64,000 nt of DNA from Parapedobacter luteus (GTDB lineage Bacteria; Bacteroidota; Bacteroidia; Sphingobacteriales; Sphingobacteriaceae). The DNA is taken from NCBI RefSeq assembly GCF_900168055.1, contig NZ_FUYS01000015.1, forward strand, positions 1 through 64,000. Reading direction: 5' to 3'. Each line of letters starts with the position of its first letter. The stretch's first letter is position 1. Below the pieces are notes generated by a model. That model worked only from the letters and a program-made list of their open reading frames with translations. It was not told where the DNA came from and did not search any database. Made by a program: the position numbers and the translations under genes. Of this stretch, positions 1 through 8,985 are shown piece after piece.

Positions 1-62
1 CCCTGCCTGTGCAGCCTCAATAACTGTTTGATCTGACTCATGGGTCTTGCTTTTCCGGCCAT
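1..62 (-). CDS. istA: IS21-family transposase IstA, N-terminal fragment (runs off left edge)
   Basis: A minus-strand ATG at 60-62 opens a frame reading MAGKARPMSQIKQLLRLHRQ before the window ends. This matches the usual start of IS21 IstA transposases: a short basic N-terminus, then a helix of the K/RQLLRLHxQG type that begins the helix-turn-helix. Only about 20 codons are visible, so it cannot be said whether the gene is intact. Its placement just inside the terminal repeat cluster (135-343) is the arrangement expected at the left end of an IS21 element. Identification rests on this short match plus the repeats. Confidence 0.6.
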   Translation of the reverse strand, partial: MAGKARPMSQIKQLLRLHRQ

Positions 63-134
63 GGGTTATTCACTGATTGATGGTAAAACATACCGTCAAA
101 TCAACCTAAAACCTACCGGCTTTTCCAAAGACGC

Positions 135-343
135 GGGGTCAGCATGCTCCGTTACACGCCTCCACCAAGGGGTCAGTTTGCTCCGTTACGGAAACCCGTA
201 GGGGGTCAACATGCTCCGCAACACAATCTGTCGGAAAAATATAGGGGGTCAGCATCCGCCGTTATGGCATGCTCATACGATGCGTACGGGCACCTGGCTT
301 ATCAAATTAGTGGACCGTCGCTGGGGGTCAGCTTGCGCCGCAA
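135..343. repeat. Five-copy terminal motif of the IS21-type element
   Basis: Imperfect copies of GGGGTCAGCATGCTCCGTTA begin at 135, 169, 202, 245 and 324, all in the same orientation. Spacings are 34, 33, 43 and 79 bases. The core GGGGTCA is identical in all five; the second half varies (ATGCTCCG, TTGCTCCG, ATCCGCCG, TTGCGCCG). They precede the istA start on the minus strand, so they probably are transposase-binding sites at the element end. The last copy is the most diverged and most distant. Confidence 0.7.
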
Positions 344-345
344 TA

Positions 346-600
346 TCCAAATGCACTGTTCGAGAGCCTTGGCAGCGCCATGTATGTCTCCTAACACAAA
401 TGTCTTCATGCAGCAACCGATAACTATCAATAGCCGTAAGATACATAAAATAGCGTATAATACCGCCATTTAACTATCATAAATGGAGTGATGCAACCGA
501 GGAGTATGCCACAACGTTAGATCACTCCGATGTTTCTTGACAATTGATTTTTGACGACCTGAAAGCTCGGCCCGCAGAAGTTAGGCAATATTTTATTATT
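346..600. other. Non-coding stretch between the IS end and the tRNA-His terminator
   Basis: No convincing gene is seen here. It contains an 8-bp inverted repeat, GGAGTGAT at 485-492 and ATCACTCC at 521-528, spaced by 28 bases, which may be chance. Nothing else stands out. Confidence 0.5.
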
Positions 601-622
601 CCTGATTAGGGCAATTTATCAG

Positions 623-660
623 AAAAAAAAAGGGGCAAAAACTCTCAAAAGCTTTTGCCC
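623..660 (-). terminator. Rho-independent terminator downstream of tRNA-His
   Basis: On the minus strand the stem GGGCAAAA (660-653) pairs with TTTTGCCC (640-633) around a 12-base loop, followed by a run of nine T (complement of 623-631). It lies just after the tRNA-His gene and fits as its terminator. Confidence 0.8.
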
Positions 661-667
661 ACTCAAG

Positions 668-742
668 GGTAAGTAATCGGGCTCGAACCGACGACCTCCT
701 GAACCACAATCAGGCGCTCTAACCAACTGAGCTATACCTACC
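668..742 (-). tRNA. tRNA-His (anticodon GTG)
   Basis: The minus strand folds into a cloverleaf: acceptor GTAGGTA/TACTTAC, D-arm GCTCAGTTGGTTAGAGC, anticodon loop TTGTGGT with anticodon GTG, and a T-arm with GGTTCGAGCC. The extra G at -1 (complement of 742) can pair with C73 (complement of 668), the identity element of bacterial tRNA-His. CCA is not encoded. A promoter and a terminator flank it, so it is a single-gene unit. Confidence 0.95.
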
Positions 743-756
743 GTGTTAATGGACTG

Positions 757-787
757 CAAAGATAATAATCACCTGACAATCCAACAA
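757..787 (-). promoter_or_regulatory. Bacteroidota-type promoter of tRNA-His
   Basis: The minus strand shows a -7 box TATCTTTG (764-757), matching TAnnTTTG. A TTG about 20 bases upstream (787-785) can serve as the -33 element. The -7 box ends about 15 bases before the mature tRNA 5' end. Confidence 0.65.
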
Positions 788-804
788 CAATTTTAAAAAA
801 AACC

Positions 805-2694
805 TTAACCTATCAGACTGACACTTCGTTTAACAAAGCTAGTCAACTCATTACCAGTAAGTAATCCGCGCGAAAGCAGCGCCAAATCAAATGCTTGCTT
901 AGCTAACTGCTGGCGCGCGTCTTCGTCTTCATTGGAAAGAATGCGCTTAATCAAGGGGTGGTTGCCATTGATTGTCACCTTATAATTGTCTGGCATTGAG
1001 CCATAGAAACTCATGCCACCACCGGTTTGTGCCATGTCTTTCATCCGGCGCATAAACTCGTCGATGGTAACGGTCACGGGTAGATCCTGTTCGCTTAGTG
1101 CTTCAACATGCACCTTCATGTTATCCTTGCTGATAGCTTTCTCGAACAATGATGTCACCGTCTTACTTTCTTCATCCGTCAATTGCAGCGTTTTACGTTC
1201 TTCCTTCTGAATCAAGTTATCAATGACGTCTGCATCCACACGCTTCAGCTGGGTCTTTTCATTTTTCTGTTCCAGGTACGCCACAAAATGGCTGTCTATC
1301 GGCGAATCCAGCACCAGCACATCATAGCCGTTGCCGTTGGCTGTAGCAATATAGCTGTCTTGCTGCGCCACATCATGCGTATAGAGGTACACGATGTTGC
1401 CGTCCTTATCTTTTTGGATATCCTTTACCTTTTCACCGTATTCCTTAAGTGTGTAGATTTCGCCTCCGGTGTTTTTTAACAAACAGAAGTCAGCAGCCTT
1501 TTCTGCGAATTTTTCGTCGCTCAGCATTCCGTATTTGACAAATAGGCTGATGTCTTTCCATTTTTCTTCAAATCCTTTCCGATCAGTCCGGAATAGTTCC
1601 GCCAGCTTGTCCGCGACTTTCTTAGTGATGTGGGCATTTATCTTTTTTACGTTGCTATCCGCTTGCAGGAAGCTCCTCGACACGTTCAACGGAATATCTG
1701 GTGAATCGATTACCCCGTGGAGCAACATGAGAAATTCGGGAACAATATCTTTTACTTCATCCGTAATAAAGACCTGGCGTGAATAAAGTTTGATTTTATT
1801 TTTCTGAAGTTCGAAATCGTTTTTGATCTTCGGGAAATAAAGGATACCGGTGAGATTGAATGGATAATCTACATTTAAATGAATCCAGAAGAGCGGCTCA
1901 TCAAATGAGTAAGGGTAAAGCTCACGATAAAACGCCAAGTAGTCTTCGTCCTTTAGTTCAGACGGTGATTTCGTCCAGGCTGGATGGGTATTATTGATGA
2001 TGTTATCAACTTCTACTGACTTGTACTTCGTATTTCCATCTTTATCCTCCCCGTCGGGTTCACTGCTCGTGCGGGTGCCGAAGCGGATAGGTACGGGCAA
2101 AAATTTGCCGTATTTCTCCAATATCTCCTGCAACCGGCTTTTAGTTAGAAACTCCTCGGAGTCGTTGTTGATATAAAGAATAATATCGGTGCCCCGCTTA
2201 GCGCGATTCCCTTCCGAAATCTCATACGAAGTGGTACCGTCGCAAATCCAGCGGGCGGGCTCAGCGCCCTCCTGGTATGACAAGGTCTGAATCTCCACTT
2301 TGTCGGCTACCATGAATGCCGAATAAAAACCGAGCCCAAAGCGGCCAATAATCTCGTTGGCATCCTTAGCTTCCTTAAACTTTTCAACAAATTCAGTGGC
2401 GCCCGAGAAAGCGATTTGATTGATATACTTTTTAATCTCGTCAGCGGTCATGCCGATACCGTTGTCAGAAATCGTGATGGTCTTCGCTTTTTCGTCAAAT
2501 GAGACGTCGATGGTCGTATCGCCCAATTCGCCCTTGTATTGACCAAGAGCGGCTAACCGTTTGATTTTCTGCGTGGCATCTACCGCGTTTGACACCAGCT
2601 CCCGAAGGAAAATCTCGTTATCTGAATATAAAAACTTTTTGATCACCGGGAAGATATTCTCGGTATGGATGGAGATGTTGCCCTTTTCGTTCAT
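805..2694 (-). CDS. htpG: Molecular chaperone HtpG (Hsp90)
   Basis: ATP-dependent cytosolic Hsp90 chaperone, 629 residues. The N-terminal GHKL ATPase domain shows the ATP/Mg-binding Asn in ELVSNAVDA (residue 36), DNGIGM (77-82) and the lid motif GRFGLGFYSAF. The middle domain contains the NVSR segment (PLNVSRSFLQ), followed by a C-terminal dimerisation region without the eukaryotic MEEVD tail. I chose the ATG at 2694 over an in-frame TTG at 2724, because GAAGG sits just upstream of the ATG and family members begin with a short MxxKGxI segment. Length is normal. It appears to be transcribed alone, with no chaperone partner beside it. Confidence 0.95.
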   Translation of the reverse strand: MNEKGNISIHTENIFPVIKKFLYSDNEIFLRELVSNAVDATQKIKRLAALGQYKGELGDTTIDVSFDEKAKTITISDNGIGMTADEIKKYINQIAFSGATEFVEKFKEAKDANEIIGRFGLGFYSAFMVADKVEIQTLSYQEGAEPARWICDGTTSYEISEGNRAKRGTDIILYINNDSEEFLTKSRLQEILEKYGKFLPVPIRFGTRTSSEPDGEDKDGNTKYKSVEVDNIINNTHPAWTKSPSELKDEDYLAFYRELYPYSFDEPLFWIHLNVDYPFNLTGILYFPKIKNDFELQKNKIKLYSRQVFITDEVKDIVPEFLMLLHGVIDSPDIPLNVSRSFLQADSNVKKINAHITKKVADKLAELFRTDRKGFEEKWKDISLFVKYGMLSDEKFAEKAADFCLLKNTGGEIYTLKEYGEKVKDIQKDKDGNIVYLYTHDVAQQDSYIATANGNGYDVLVLDSPIDSHFVAYLEQKNEKTQLKRVDADVIDNLIQKEERKTLQLTDEESKTVTSLFEKAISKDNMKVHVEALSEQDLPVTVTIDEFMRRMKDMAQTGGGMSFYGSMPDNYKVTINGNHPLIKRILSNEDEDARQQLAKQAFDLALLSRGLLTGNELTSFVKRSVSLIG

Positions 2695-2786
2695 ATTACC
2701 TTCAATTTTGCTGCTGGAACTCAAACAAGGAATGTTCCAGCTTTCTCAGGTAAGACAGGATGACAGCCATCTTTGCTGATTAACTG

Positions 2787-2814
2787 ACAAAACCCCGCCA
2801 TAAATGGCAGGGTT
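2787..2814 (-). terminator. Probable terminator after the outer-membrane protein gene
   Basis: On the minus strand AACCCTGCCA and TGGCGGGGTT form a 10-bp stem with one mismatch and a four-base loop, followed by TTTTG. It lies about 95 bases downstream of the gene ending at 2908. The T-run is short, so confidence is moderate. Confidence 0.5.
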
Positions 2815-2907
2815 CAGTAGCCGATGTGTCTTATATCGATGCTATCTGTTCAAGCTGTTTCTTTTTCAAACTTGTTAGGATCGGTTTACCTTAACAAACG
2901 CCAAGGA

Positions 2908-3648
2908 CTAAAAACTAAAGCCTGCGCTAACCTTAAAGAAAGAGTCATTCCCTTCGATAAAGTCTCCCCCTGCGGTCAAGCGTGAAAAGACGCCGTACTT
3001 GGGCGATGAAAATTGAATGTAAGGACCCAACCACTGGTAGACGTCCGTTGACTCACTGACGTTGGAACCACCGGAATTGATTAGATGTTCAAAATGGGCC
3101 CCAAATGAAAATTTCGGACTTACCTTGTACCCTGCATTTGCCCAATAATGCACATAGGACAGCGTCGTGCCGCCTGCGGGTGCCTTATCCCTCAAAGGCG
3201 CATAATAACCGAAATACACTTCCCCGTCAATACGCGGTTTGTCGAGGGAAAGGATAACATTCGGCACAATCCCGTCTCCGAAAATCGAAGGCCCTTCCGC
3301 CCCACTGGAGAGTAAGTTGCCCCCGGTAATCCCCAGATTTGGGTTAATACCAAAACCGTCGGCCACATTGAAATTGGCCCCCACTCCAAATTCGGTCCAA
3401 TTGCCCCAGCCGGCACCGGTACCTGCGGACCACATGATACCATAAAACGTCAGATCAACTGTTGGATTTAATGAATACGCCCCGGAAAACGAGGGCGCAA
3501 AACCGAAAAATTGATCAGAAACCAACGCCAGTGTGAACGAAAAGTCATCGTCATCGTCTTGCGCAGCCACGTTGGTTGTGCTGACAACTATTAAAAACAA
3601 AACGCTCAAAAGGGTTTGCAGACTTAGTGGTGTGATTTTTTTCTTCAT
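2908..3648 (-). CDS. Outer-membrane beta-barrel protein of unknown function (DUF6733-like)
   Basis: 246 residues with an N-terminal signal peptide (basic MKKK, hydrophobic core, cleavage near VAAQ-DDDDD). The acidic stretch is followed by alternating aromatic/polar segments rich in Gly, Tyr and Trp, and the chain ends in FSF, the C-terminal aromatic signature of outer-membrane barrels. It resembles Bacteroidota proteins grouped as DUF6733, but this was judged from sequence character only. A transport or porin-like role is possible but not shown. The start ATG has AGAAG upstream. It stands alone between htpG and purL, behind a long AT-rich region. Confidence 0.6.
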   Translation of the reverse strand: MKKKITPLSLQTLLSVLFLIVVSTTNVAAQDDDDDFSFTLALVSDQFFGFAPSFSGAYSLNPTVDLTFYGIMWSAGTGAGWGNWTEFGVGANFNVADGFGINPNLGITGGNLLSSGAEGPSIFGDGIVPNVILSLDKPRIDGEVYFGYYAPLRDKAPAGGTTLSYVHYWANAGYKVSPKFSFGAHFEHLINSGGSNVSESTDVYQWLGPYIQFSSPKYGVFSRLTAGGDFIEGNDSFFKVSAGFSF

Positions 3649-4053
3649 AATTTTACTTCTTTAAATTTTAAACAAAGACATTCAGCGAAAGAACTTAAAC
3701 ATGGACAGCATAAAACATAAAAGCAACCGACTAACAACTGGTAATTGACAGAATCCCGCCAACAAGCAACAAAAAAAGTGTTTCATTTAAACAACAATGG
3801 TAGTCAAACACAAAAAAACCACCGAAACAATTAAAAAACAATCAATATACACCACAAATATGTATAAATATATTATTAAATCAATCAAAATATTACAATT
3901 TAATCAAAAAAATAAATAGTTTTTGATATTTTATTCTTTTTTATATACCAAAAAAGCAAAACGAACACCTATTTTATCCAAATCGGACAACATAAAATAC
4001 CCAAAAACCGTATTTTAAAAACAAAAACAAGCCAAACAGCCTATTTTTTTCAA
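3649..4053. other. AT-rich intergenic region upstream of the outer-membrane protein gene
   Basis: About 400 bases, strongly A/T-rich between roughly 3770 and 4050, with no plausible gene on either strand. It must contain the promoter of the gene starting at 3648, but I found no clear TAnnTTTG box on the minus strand. The terminator of purL forms its right border. Confidence 0.5.
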
Positions 4054-4082
4054 TAAAAAAAGCCCAGCAATATTGCCGGGCT
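4054..4082 (-). terminator. Rho-independent terminator of purL
   Basis: On the minus strand AGCCCGGCAA and TTGCTGGGCT form a stem with one mismatch, followed directly by seven T (complement of 4054-4060). It begins about 24 bases after the purL stop codon. Confidence 0.9.
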
Positions 4083-4105
4083 CCAGAATCGGGAAGAATT
4101 TTCAG

Positions 4106-6328
4106 TTACTCGCCTAAAATATTTTGGATTGCATTGTCATAAATCTCTTTTGCATGGCTTACGGTGTCGTACAATGTTCCATCCACTACGAATCCATTTT
4201 TGGTCACCGCACCCAAAAGCGAAAACTCTGTTCCGCTCGCTGCCAGCAATTCCACAAAGGCCTCTTGTGCATCCGGTTTAACAGACACCACGATTCGGCC
4301 TTGGGCTTCCCCGAACAAGAAAGCATCCCTGCGGATTTCACTGTCTGTATCAATGGCAAATCCGAGATTGCCAGCCATCGCCGACTCGGCCAACGCTACA
4401 TATAGCCCGCCATCTGAAACATCATGTGCCGATACGATGAGCCGTTCATGGATCAGGTGCTTGATAACCTGATGTGTCGCATATTCCTCATCCAAATCAA
4501 AATAAGGAGCCGGTGAAGCTTTCACGCCGTGGTACGACGCCAGGTATTGCGACGACGCTATATCGTTGCGGGACTCACCGATTAGATAAATATAATCGCC
4601 TTCCGCTTTAAAGTCCAACGTCATCAGGTTGGATACATCGGGCAGCAGCCCCAGCATACCAATGGTCGGTGTAGGGAATACCGATCCCCCATCCGGCGAT
4701 TGATTATAGAAGCTCACATTACCGCCGGTTACCGGCGTCTGGAACTTGAGGCAAGCCTCCCCCATCCCTTTGATTGCATGGACAAACTGCCAATAAACCT
4801 CCGGTATATAAGGATTACCGAAATTAAGGCAGTTCGTAATTGCCGAAGGTTCGCCTCCCGCGCAGGTGATGTTGCGCGCCGCTTCTGCAACCGCAATAGC
4901 ACATCCTTTCTGCGGGTCAGCGTTTACATAACGGGAATTACAGTCTACGGTCAACGCTATTGCCTTATTCGTGCCCTTTACTGCCACTACGGCTGCATCG
5001 CTTGGCCGGTTGGTTGTCACGGTGGCCGTTCCGACCATCGAGTCATACTGCTTAGTGACCCATCGCTTGGAGGCGATATTCGGATGCGACAGCAAATGCT
5101 GCGCAACCTCGCGAAGATCTTCGGGTTCGGCGATATCCGTTATTTTGAACTGTTGATATTGTGCAAAATAAGCAGGCTCCTTATATTCCCGGTGATAAAC
5201 GGGGGCACCTCCGCCCAATACAAGGTCGTCGGCTGGCACATCGGCCACCAGCTCGCCATGCATGTAATATTCCAGCCGCCGGGTATCCGTCACCTCACCG
5301 ATGATGGCGCAGTTCAGATCCCATTTGTCAAACACGGCCTCCACGTCAGCTTCCCGACCTTTCTGTACCACGATGAGCATTCGCTCTTGTGACTCAGACA
5401 GCAGTATTTCATAGGGCTTCATGTTGGCCTGCCGCGTAGGTACCTTATCTAAATCAATCCGCATGCCGTGTTTGCCTTTGGCAGACATCTCTGAATTGGA
5501 ACAAATAATCCCGGCGGCCCCCATATCTTGCATACCGACGACGGCACCGGTCTTAATGACCTCAAGTGTGGCTTCCAGCAACAATTTTTCCTGAAACGGA
5601 TCCCCCACCTGCACGGCGGGCAAGTCGTTTACAGAGTCTTCCGTAATATCTTTGGAGGCAAAGGCCGCACCGTGTATACCATCCTTGCCCGTAGCCGACC
5701 CGACGATATAGACCGGATTACCCACACCGTAGGATGTGGCTGACACGGTTTCACCCACCTTGACGATCCCTGCAGACATCGCATTGACCAGGGGATTCAC
5801 TTGATAGCATTCATCAAAAAAAACCTCGCCGCCAACCGTGGGGATGCCAAATGCGTTGCCGTAATCGCCGATTCCCTTGACCACGCCCTTTATCAGCCAC
5901 TGCGTGCGCGGATGGTTGATGTCGCCGAAACGCAACGAGTTGAGTTGCGCAATCGGACGTGCCCCCATGGTAAAGATATCCCGATTGATACCGCCCACAC
6001 CGGTTGCAGCACCCTGATAAGGCTCCAACGCAGAAGGGTGGTTATGGGATTCTATTTTGAACGCACAGCCGAGGCCATCGCCGATGTCAACCAAACCTGC
6101 GTTTTCTTCACCTGCCTTGGCTAGCATGTGTGGTCCCTCCTTGGGCAAAGTCTTCAGCCAAACAATGGAATTTTTATATGAGCAGTGTTCGCTCCACATC
6201 ACCGAAAAAATTGACAATTCAGTAAAATTGGGCGTCCGCCCCAAAATTTCGATGATTCGCTCAAACTCTTCAGGCAGCAAGCCCAATTCGGTTGCAGTTT
6301 CTACGGTGGTCAATTCCTGTGTTTCCAA
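4106..6328 (-). CDS. purL: Phosphoribosylformylglycinamidine synthase subunit PurL
   Basis: Fourth step of purine synthesis: ATP-dependent amidation of FGAR to FGAM, using ammonia supplied by PurQ with PurS. At 740 residues this is the small PurL type. The catalytic His is in [11 protein letters not shown] (His48) and the ATP/substrate loop is HNHPS (95-99), followed by a glycine-rich GAATGVGG. Two AIRS-like halves are visible, with the second glycine-rich motif near GGNVSF. No ATG is available upstream of conserved sequence; the start is probably the TTG at 6328, giving [12 protein letters not shown], which resembles relatives. A TAnnTTTG box (TATTTTTG, 6374-6367) lies about 40 bases upstream. 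purQ and purS are not in the window. Confidence 0.93.
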   Translation of the reverse strand: METQELTTVETATELGLLPEEFERIIEILGRTPNFTELSIFSVMWSEHCSYKNSIVWLKTLPKEGPHMLAKAGEENAGLVDIGDGLGCAFKIESHNHPSALEPYQGAATGVGGINRDIFTMGARPIAQLNSLRFGDINHPRTQWLIKGVVKGIGDYGNAFGIPTVGGEVFFDECYQVNPLVNAMSAGIVKVGETVSATSYGVGNPVYIVGSATGKDGIHGAAFASKDITEDSVNDLPAVQVGDPFQEKLLLEATLEVIKTGAVVGMQDMGAAGIICSNSEMSAKGKHGMRIDLDKVPTRQANMKPYEILLSESQERMLIVVQKGREADVEAVFDKWDLNCAIIGEVTDTRRLEYYMHGELVADVPADDLVLGGGAPVYHREYKEPAYFAQYQQFKITDIAEPEDLREVAQHLLSHPNIASKRWVTKQYDSMVGTATVTTNRPSDAAVVAVKGTNKAIALTVDCNSRYVNADPQKGCAIAVAEAARNITCAGGEPSAITNCLNFGNPYIPEVYWQFVHAIKGMGEACLKFQTPVTGGNVSFYNQSPDGGSVFPTPTIGMLGLLPDVSNLMTLDFKAEGDYIYLIGESRNDIASSQYLASYHGVKASPAPYFDLDEEYATHQVIKHLIHERLIVSAHDVSDGGLYVALAESAMAGNLGFAIDTDSEIRRDAFLFGEAQGRIVVSVKPDAQEAFVELLAASGTEFSLLGAVTKNGFVVDGTLYDTVSHAKEIYDNAIQNILGE

Positions 6329-6482
6329 GATGAATGATTAAAAATGATGAACACTAATATTTCCTGCAAAAATAAGGATAAGATTTGAGATGTGGGGCAT
6401 GAGATGGAAGACCACGTTGCAGATGAAGGCCGCAGGCGGAAGATTATGAGAAAAGTTATATTTTTACCGCAAACTATAAACG

Positions 6483-7538
6483 ATGAAGAGAATCCTTTCG
6501 ATAGACGGCGGCGGAATCCGCGGAATCATTCCGGGTATGTTGTTGGCGGCTTTAGAACGGAGATTAAAGCGTATAAGTAATAATCCGGATGCCGCAATCG
6601 CTGATTATTTCGACTTTTTTGCGGGCACCAGCACAGGGGGCATCCTTATCTGCTTGCTGCTGTGCCCCGATGACCAGACACCGCCCCGCCCGAGATTTTC
6701 GGCGAAAGAAGCATTGGACATTTATGTGACACACGGCAGCGATATCTTCAAGGCCGGTTTCTTCCGGCGACTGATGGCCAAATTTGGCCTATTGAGCGAA
6801 CGTTACCCCAGTGCAACCCTGGAGCATGTCCTGCAAGCCTACTTTGGCGAGATTAAACTGAGCGAACTTCTCAAACCATGTATCGTGACCGCCTATAATA
6901 TCGAGCTCCGTAAAACGCACTTTTTTAGGCAGCAGACCGCCATTGTGCGCGGCGATTCGCGCGACTTTTACTTGCGTGACGTCTGCCGGGCCACCTCGGC
7001 CGCCCCCACTTATTTCAGCGTCGCCGAAACATATTCCATCAGTGGCACGCGCTACCCACTGCTTGACGGCGGCGTATTTGCCCCCAACCCTTCGATGAGT
7101 GCGCTGGTGGAAGTCACGCGGGCGTTCAATGAAACCAAAATCAATGACATTGCTATTTTGTCTTTGGGCACCGGACGGTCAAGGAAAGCCTATGATTATG
7201 AACACTTCAAAAAGAGGCGGGCAATCTCCGTGGGGCCTGCCCTGATTGATATCATGATGAGCGGGGCCGCCGAAAGCAGCGACTTCTTCTTACAGCAACT
7301 GTATCGATCTGCCGGCAAAGCAGAGCAATATATCAGGATAGAGCCGAGCAACCTGCATAGCATACGTGAGGAGCTGGATGCGGCAAGCTATAACAATATC
7401 CAGAAATTAATCGCGCTGGGCGACAGGATGGTCAGCGAAAATGATGAGCTGCTGAATCAGCTGGCAGGTCAATTAATAAGCGAAAAGGAGCATTCGCAGA
7501 CCAGAAGCCCCTGGCGGTTTCTGTCTGCCAAAGGCTAA
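6483..7538 (+). CDS. Patatin-like phospholipase
   Basis: Predicted cytoplasmic lipid acyl hydrolase of the patatin/CapV fold, 351 residues without a signal peptide. The oxyanion loop DGGGIRG is at residues 8-14, the nucleophile elbow GTSTG at 48-52 (Ser50), and the catalytic Asp in LLDGGV (Asp195); the Ser-Asp dyad is therefore complete. Substrate is unknown. Patatins of this type also act as CBASS effectors, but no nucleotide cyclase or other defence gene is beside it. Neighbours are purL (divergent) and mgsA (same strand, about 30 bases on). It is more likely a housekeeping lipase. The start ATG directly precedes the conserved RILSIDGGG strand. Confidence 0.85.
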   Translation: MKRILSIDGGGIRGIIPGMLLAALERRLKRISNNPDAAIADYFDFFAGTSTGGILICLLLCPDDQTPPRPRFSAKEALDIYVTHGSDIFKAGFFRRLMAKFGLLSERYPSATLEHVLQAYFGEIKLSELLKPCIVTAYNIELRKTHFFRQQTAIVRGDSRDFYLRDVCRATSAAPTYFSVAETYSISGTRYPLLDGGVFAPNPSMSALVEVTRAFNETKINDIAILSLGTGRSRKAYDYEHFKKRRAISVGPALIDIMMSGAAESSDFFLQQLYRSAGKAEQYIRIEPSNLHSIREELDAASYNNIQKLIALGDRMVSENDELLNQLAGQLISEKEHSQTRSPWRFLSAKG

Positions 7539-7568
7539 AATGCCTCTTAAATCTAAAAATTATACGTG

Positions 7569-7937
7569 ATGGAACAAAAAACAATAGCACTCATTGCGCA
7601 TGACGGCAAAAAGCCCGAAATGGTCGGATTTGTGAAAGACCATGTCGCTTTATTGCGCGATGCAAAACTTGTAGCCACGGGCACTACCGGGTCCTACATC
7701 AGACAAACAGGATTGGCTGTCGAACTGAAGCTCAGCGGCCCAAAGGGAGGCGACGCGCAAATCGCAGCCTTAGCCGCTGAAGGCAAGGTAGATGCCATTA
7801 TTTTCTTCCGCGACCCATTGGGAAAACACGCCCATGAGCCAGACATCCAGATGCTTATGCGGGTTTGCGATGTATACAACGTGCCGCTTGCAACCAATCC
7901 GGCTACGGGAGAGCTCATTTTGAAAGGTTTACTTTAA
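7569..7937 (+). CDS. mgsA: Methylglyoxal synthase
   Basis: Converts dihydroxyacetone phosphate to methylglyoxal and phosphate, a glycolytic bypass. 122 residues, slightly shorter than the E. coli enzyme (152). Catalytic residues can be matched to E. coli positions: His11 in AHDGKK (E. coli His19), Asp62 in GGDAQI (Asp71), His89 and Asp92 in HEPD (His98, Asp101). The phosphate-binding GTTG lies at 38-41. The ATG at 7569 is preferred over a GTG one codon upstream. It follows the lipase gene closely and may be co-transcribed. Confidence 0.93.
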   Translation: MEQKTIALIAHDGKKPEMVGFVKDHVALLRDAKLVATGTTGSYIRQTGLAVELKLSGPKGGDAQIAALAAEGKVDAIIFFRDPLGKHAHEPDIQMLMRVCDVYNVPLATNPATGELILKGLL

Positions 7938-7996
7938 AACGGGTGCCACCTAAAAGTTTTTATTCCAGCGGTATCGAGAATGCCGCGCATTTTAGC

Positions 7997-8004
7997 TAAG
8001 TTTG
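7997..8004 (+). promoter_or_regulatory. Candidate -7 box for coaA
   Basis: TAAGTTTG matches TAnnTTTG and lies 25 bases before the chosen coaA ATG. No clear -33 TTTG was found at the usual distance, so this is tentative. It argues against the alternative TTG start at 8002, which would lie inside the box. Confidence 0.4.
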
Positions 8005-8028
8005 CAGCTTCCACCAAACCCCATCGGT

Positions 8029-8985
8029 ATGGTAAAAACGGACAACGGTATTACATATTCACCCTTCCGCCACATTACTCGGGAGGAATGGAAGGATCTC
8101 AACGGCCATCCATCTTACCTCATAGCCGATGCCGACATTCATAAGCTAAATGCCTTGAATGAGCCCCTGACCATGCAGGAAATTGAAGACGTCTATTTTC
8201 CGTTGAGCCATTTGTTACAAATACATATCGACAGTTATCGCCAACTGCACCAAAAAGCCAACTCGTTTTTTAATAACTACAGCAAGCGCCTACCTTTCAT
8301 CATCGGGATAGCGGGGAGCGTGGCGGCAGGTAAAAGTACCACAGCGCGGGTGCTGCAGAAAGTACTGTCACTTTCTCCGGGCAACCCCAAGGTGGACCTT
8401 ATCACAACAGATGGCTTTTTGCACCCCAACCATTACCTGGAATCCAAGGGGATACTTAATCGAAAAGGGTTTCCCGAAAGCTATGACACCAGGCGGCTGC
8501 TTGGCTTCCTGTCTGACATCAAATCCGGCAAGGAACTGGTTTCCGCCCCGGTGTATTCTCATTTGGCCTACGATATCCTGCCGAACGAGTTGCAATGGAT
8601 AGCGCAACCGGATGTATTAATCGTGGAGGGCATCAATGTGCTGCAGGTAAATGTCAAAGGTAAACACCGCGGGCCGCGCGTGTTCGTATCGGACTTTTTT
8701 GATTATTCCATCTATGTCGATGCCAGTCCGGAAGACCTGTTGGAATGGTATATTCAGCGGTTTAAATGGCTTCGTAAAACCGCATTCCAGAACCCCGGCT
8801 CTTACTTTCACCGTTATGCCAACCTGAGCGAGGAGGAAAGCATCAAAATGGCCACACAGATTTGGAATGAAATCAACAAGCCTAATCTCCTGAAAAACAT
8901 TTTACCCACCCGGCTCCGTGCCGATCTTATCCTCGAAAAAGGCAACCACCATTTCGTGAAAAGTGTAAAAATAAGAAAGGTCTAG
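8029..8985 (+). CDS. coaA: Type I pantothenate kinase
   Basis: Phosphorylates pantothenate, the first and controlled step of coenzyme A synthesis. 318 residues, the usual CoaA length. The Walker A loop is GIAGSVAAGKST (93-104), and downstream LITTDGFLHPN and the SYDTRRLL segment are typical of CoaA/uridine-kinase-like P-loop kinases. The ATG at 8029 was chosen because the upstream TTG (8002) lies in a probable promoter box. Its stop overlaps the stop of the convergent MscS gene (shared CTAG, 8982-8985). Confidence 0.93.
   Translation: MVKTDNGITYSPFRHITREEWKDLNGHPSYLIADADIHKLNALNEPLTMQEIEDVYFPLSHLLQIHIDSYRQLHQKANSFFNNYSKRLPFIIGIAGSVAAGKSTTARVLQKVLSLSPGNPKVDLITTDGFLHPNHYLESKGILNRKGFPESYDTRRLLGFLSDIKSGKELVSAPVYSHLAYDILPNELQWIAQPDVLIVEGINVLQVNVKGKHRGPRVFVSDFFDYSIYVDASPEDLLEWYIQRFKWLRKTAFQNPGSYFHRYANLSEEESIKMATQIWNEINKPNLLKNILPTRLRADLILEKGNHHFVKSVKIRKV

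Larger units (their letters stand above)
1..345 (-). mobile_element. IS21-family insertion sequence, left end only (partial)
   Basis: This is the istA-proximal end of an IS21-family element that continues off the left edge. Two things show it: the minus-strand reading frame starting at 62 gives an IstA-like N-terminus, and upstream of it lie five copies of a GGGGTCAGCATGCTCCG-like motif. IS21 elements are known to carry several transposase-binding repeats at each end. The outer boundary is not certain. The outermost motif copy ends near 343, and a terminal TG on the minus strand could lie at 342/341. No target duplication can be checked because the other end is outside the window. Confidence 0.7.

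Noticed and set aside
135-343. Repeat array considered as a CRISPR
   Set aside because: Only five imperfect copies with irregular spacing (33-79 bases), next to an istA start; no cas genes. It is an IS21-type terminal array.
485-528. GGAGTGAT...ATCACTCC inverted repeat near the IS end
   Set aside because: Eight-base arms with a 28-base spacer are weak, and no gene or element boundary coincides with it.
4700-5392. A 230-codon plus-strand frame opposite purL
   Set aside because: It lies wholly within purL on the other strand, shows no recognisable domain and has no promoter; purL is clearly the real gene.
6483-7538. Patatin-like lipase considered as a CBASS defence effector
   Set aside because: No cyclic-nucleotide synthase or accessory genes next to it; neighbours are housekeeping genes.
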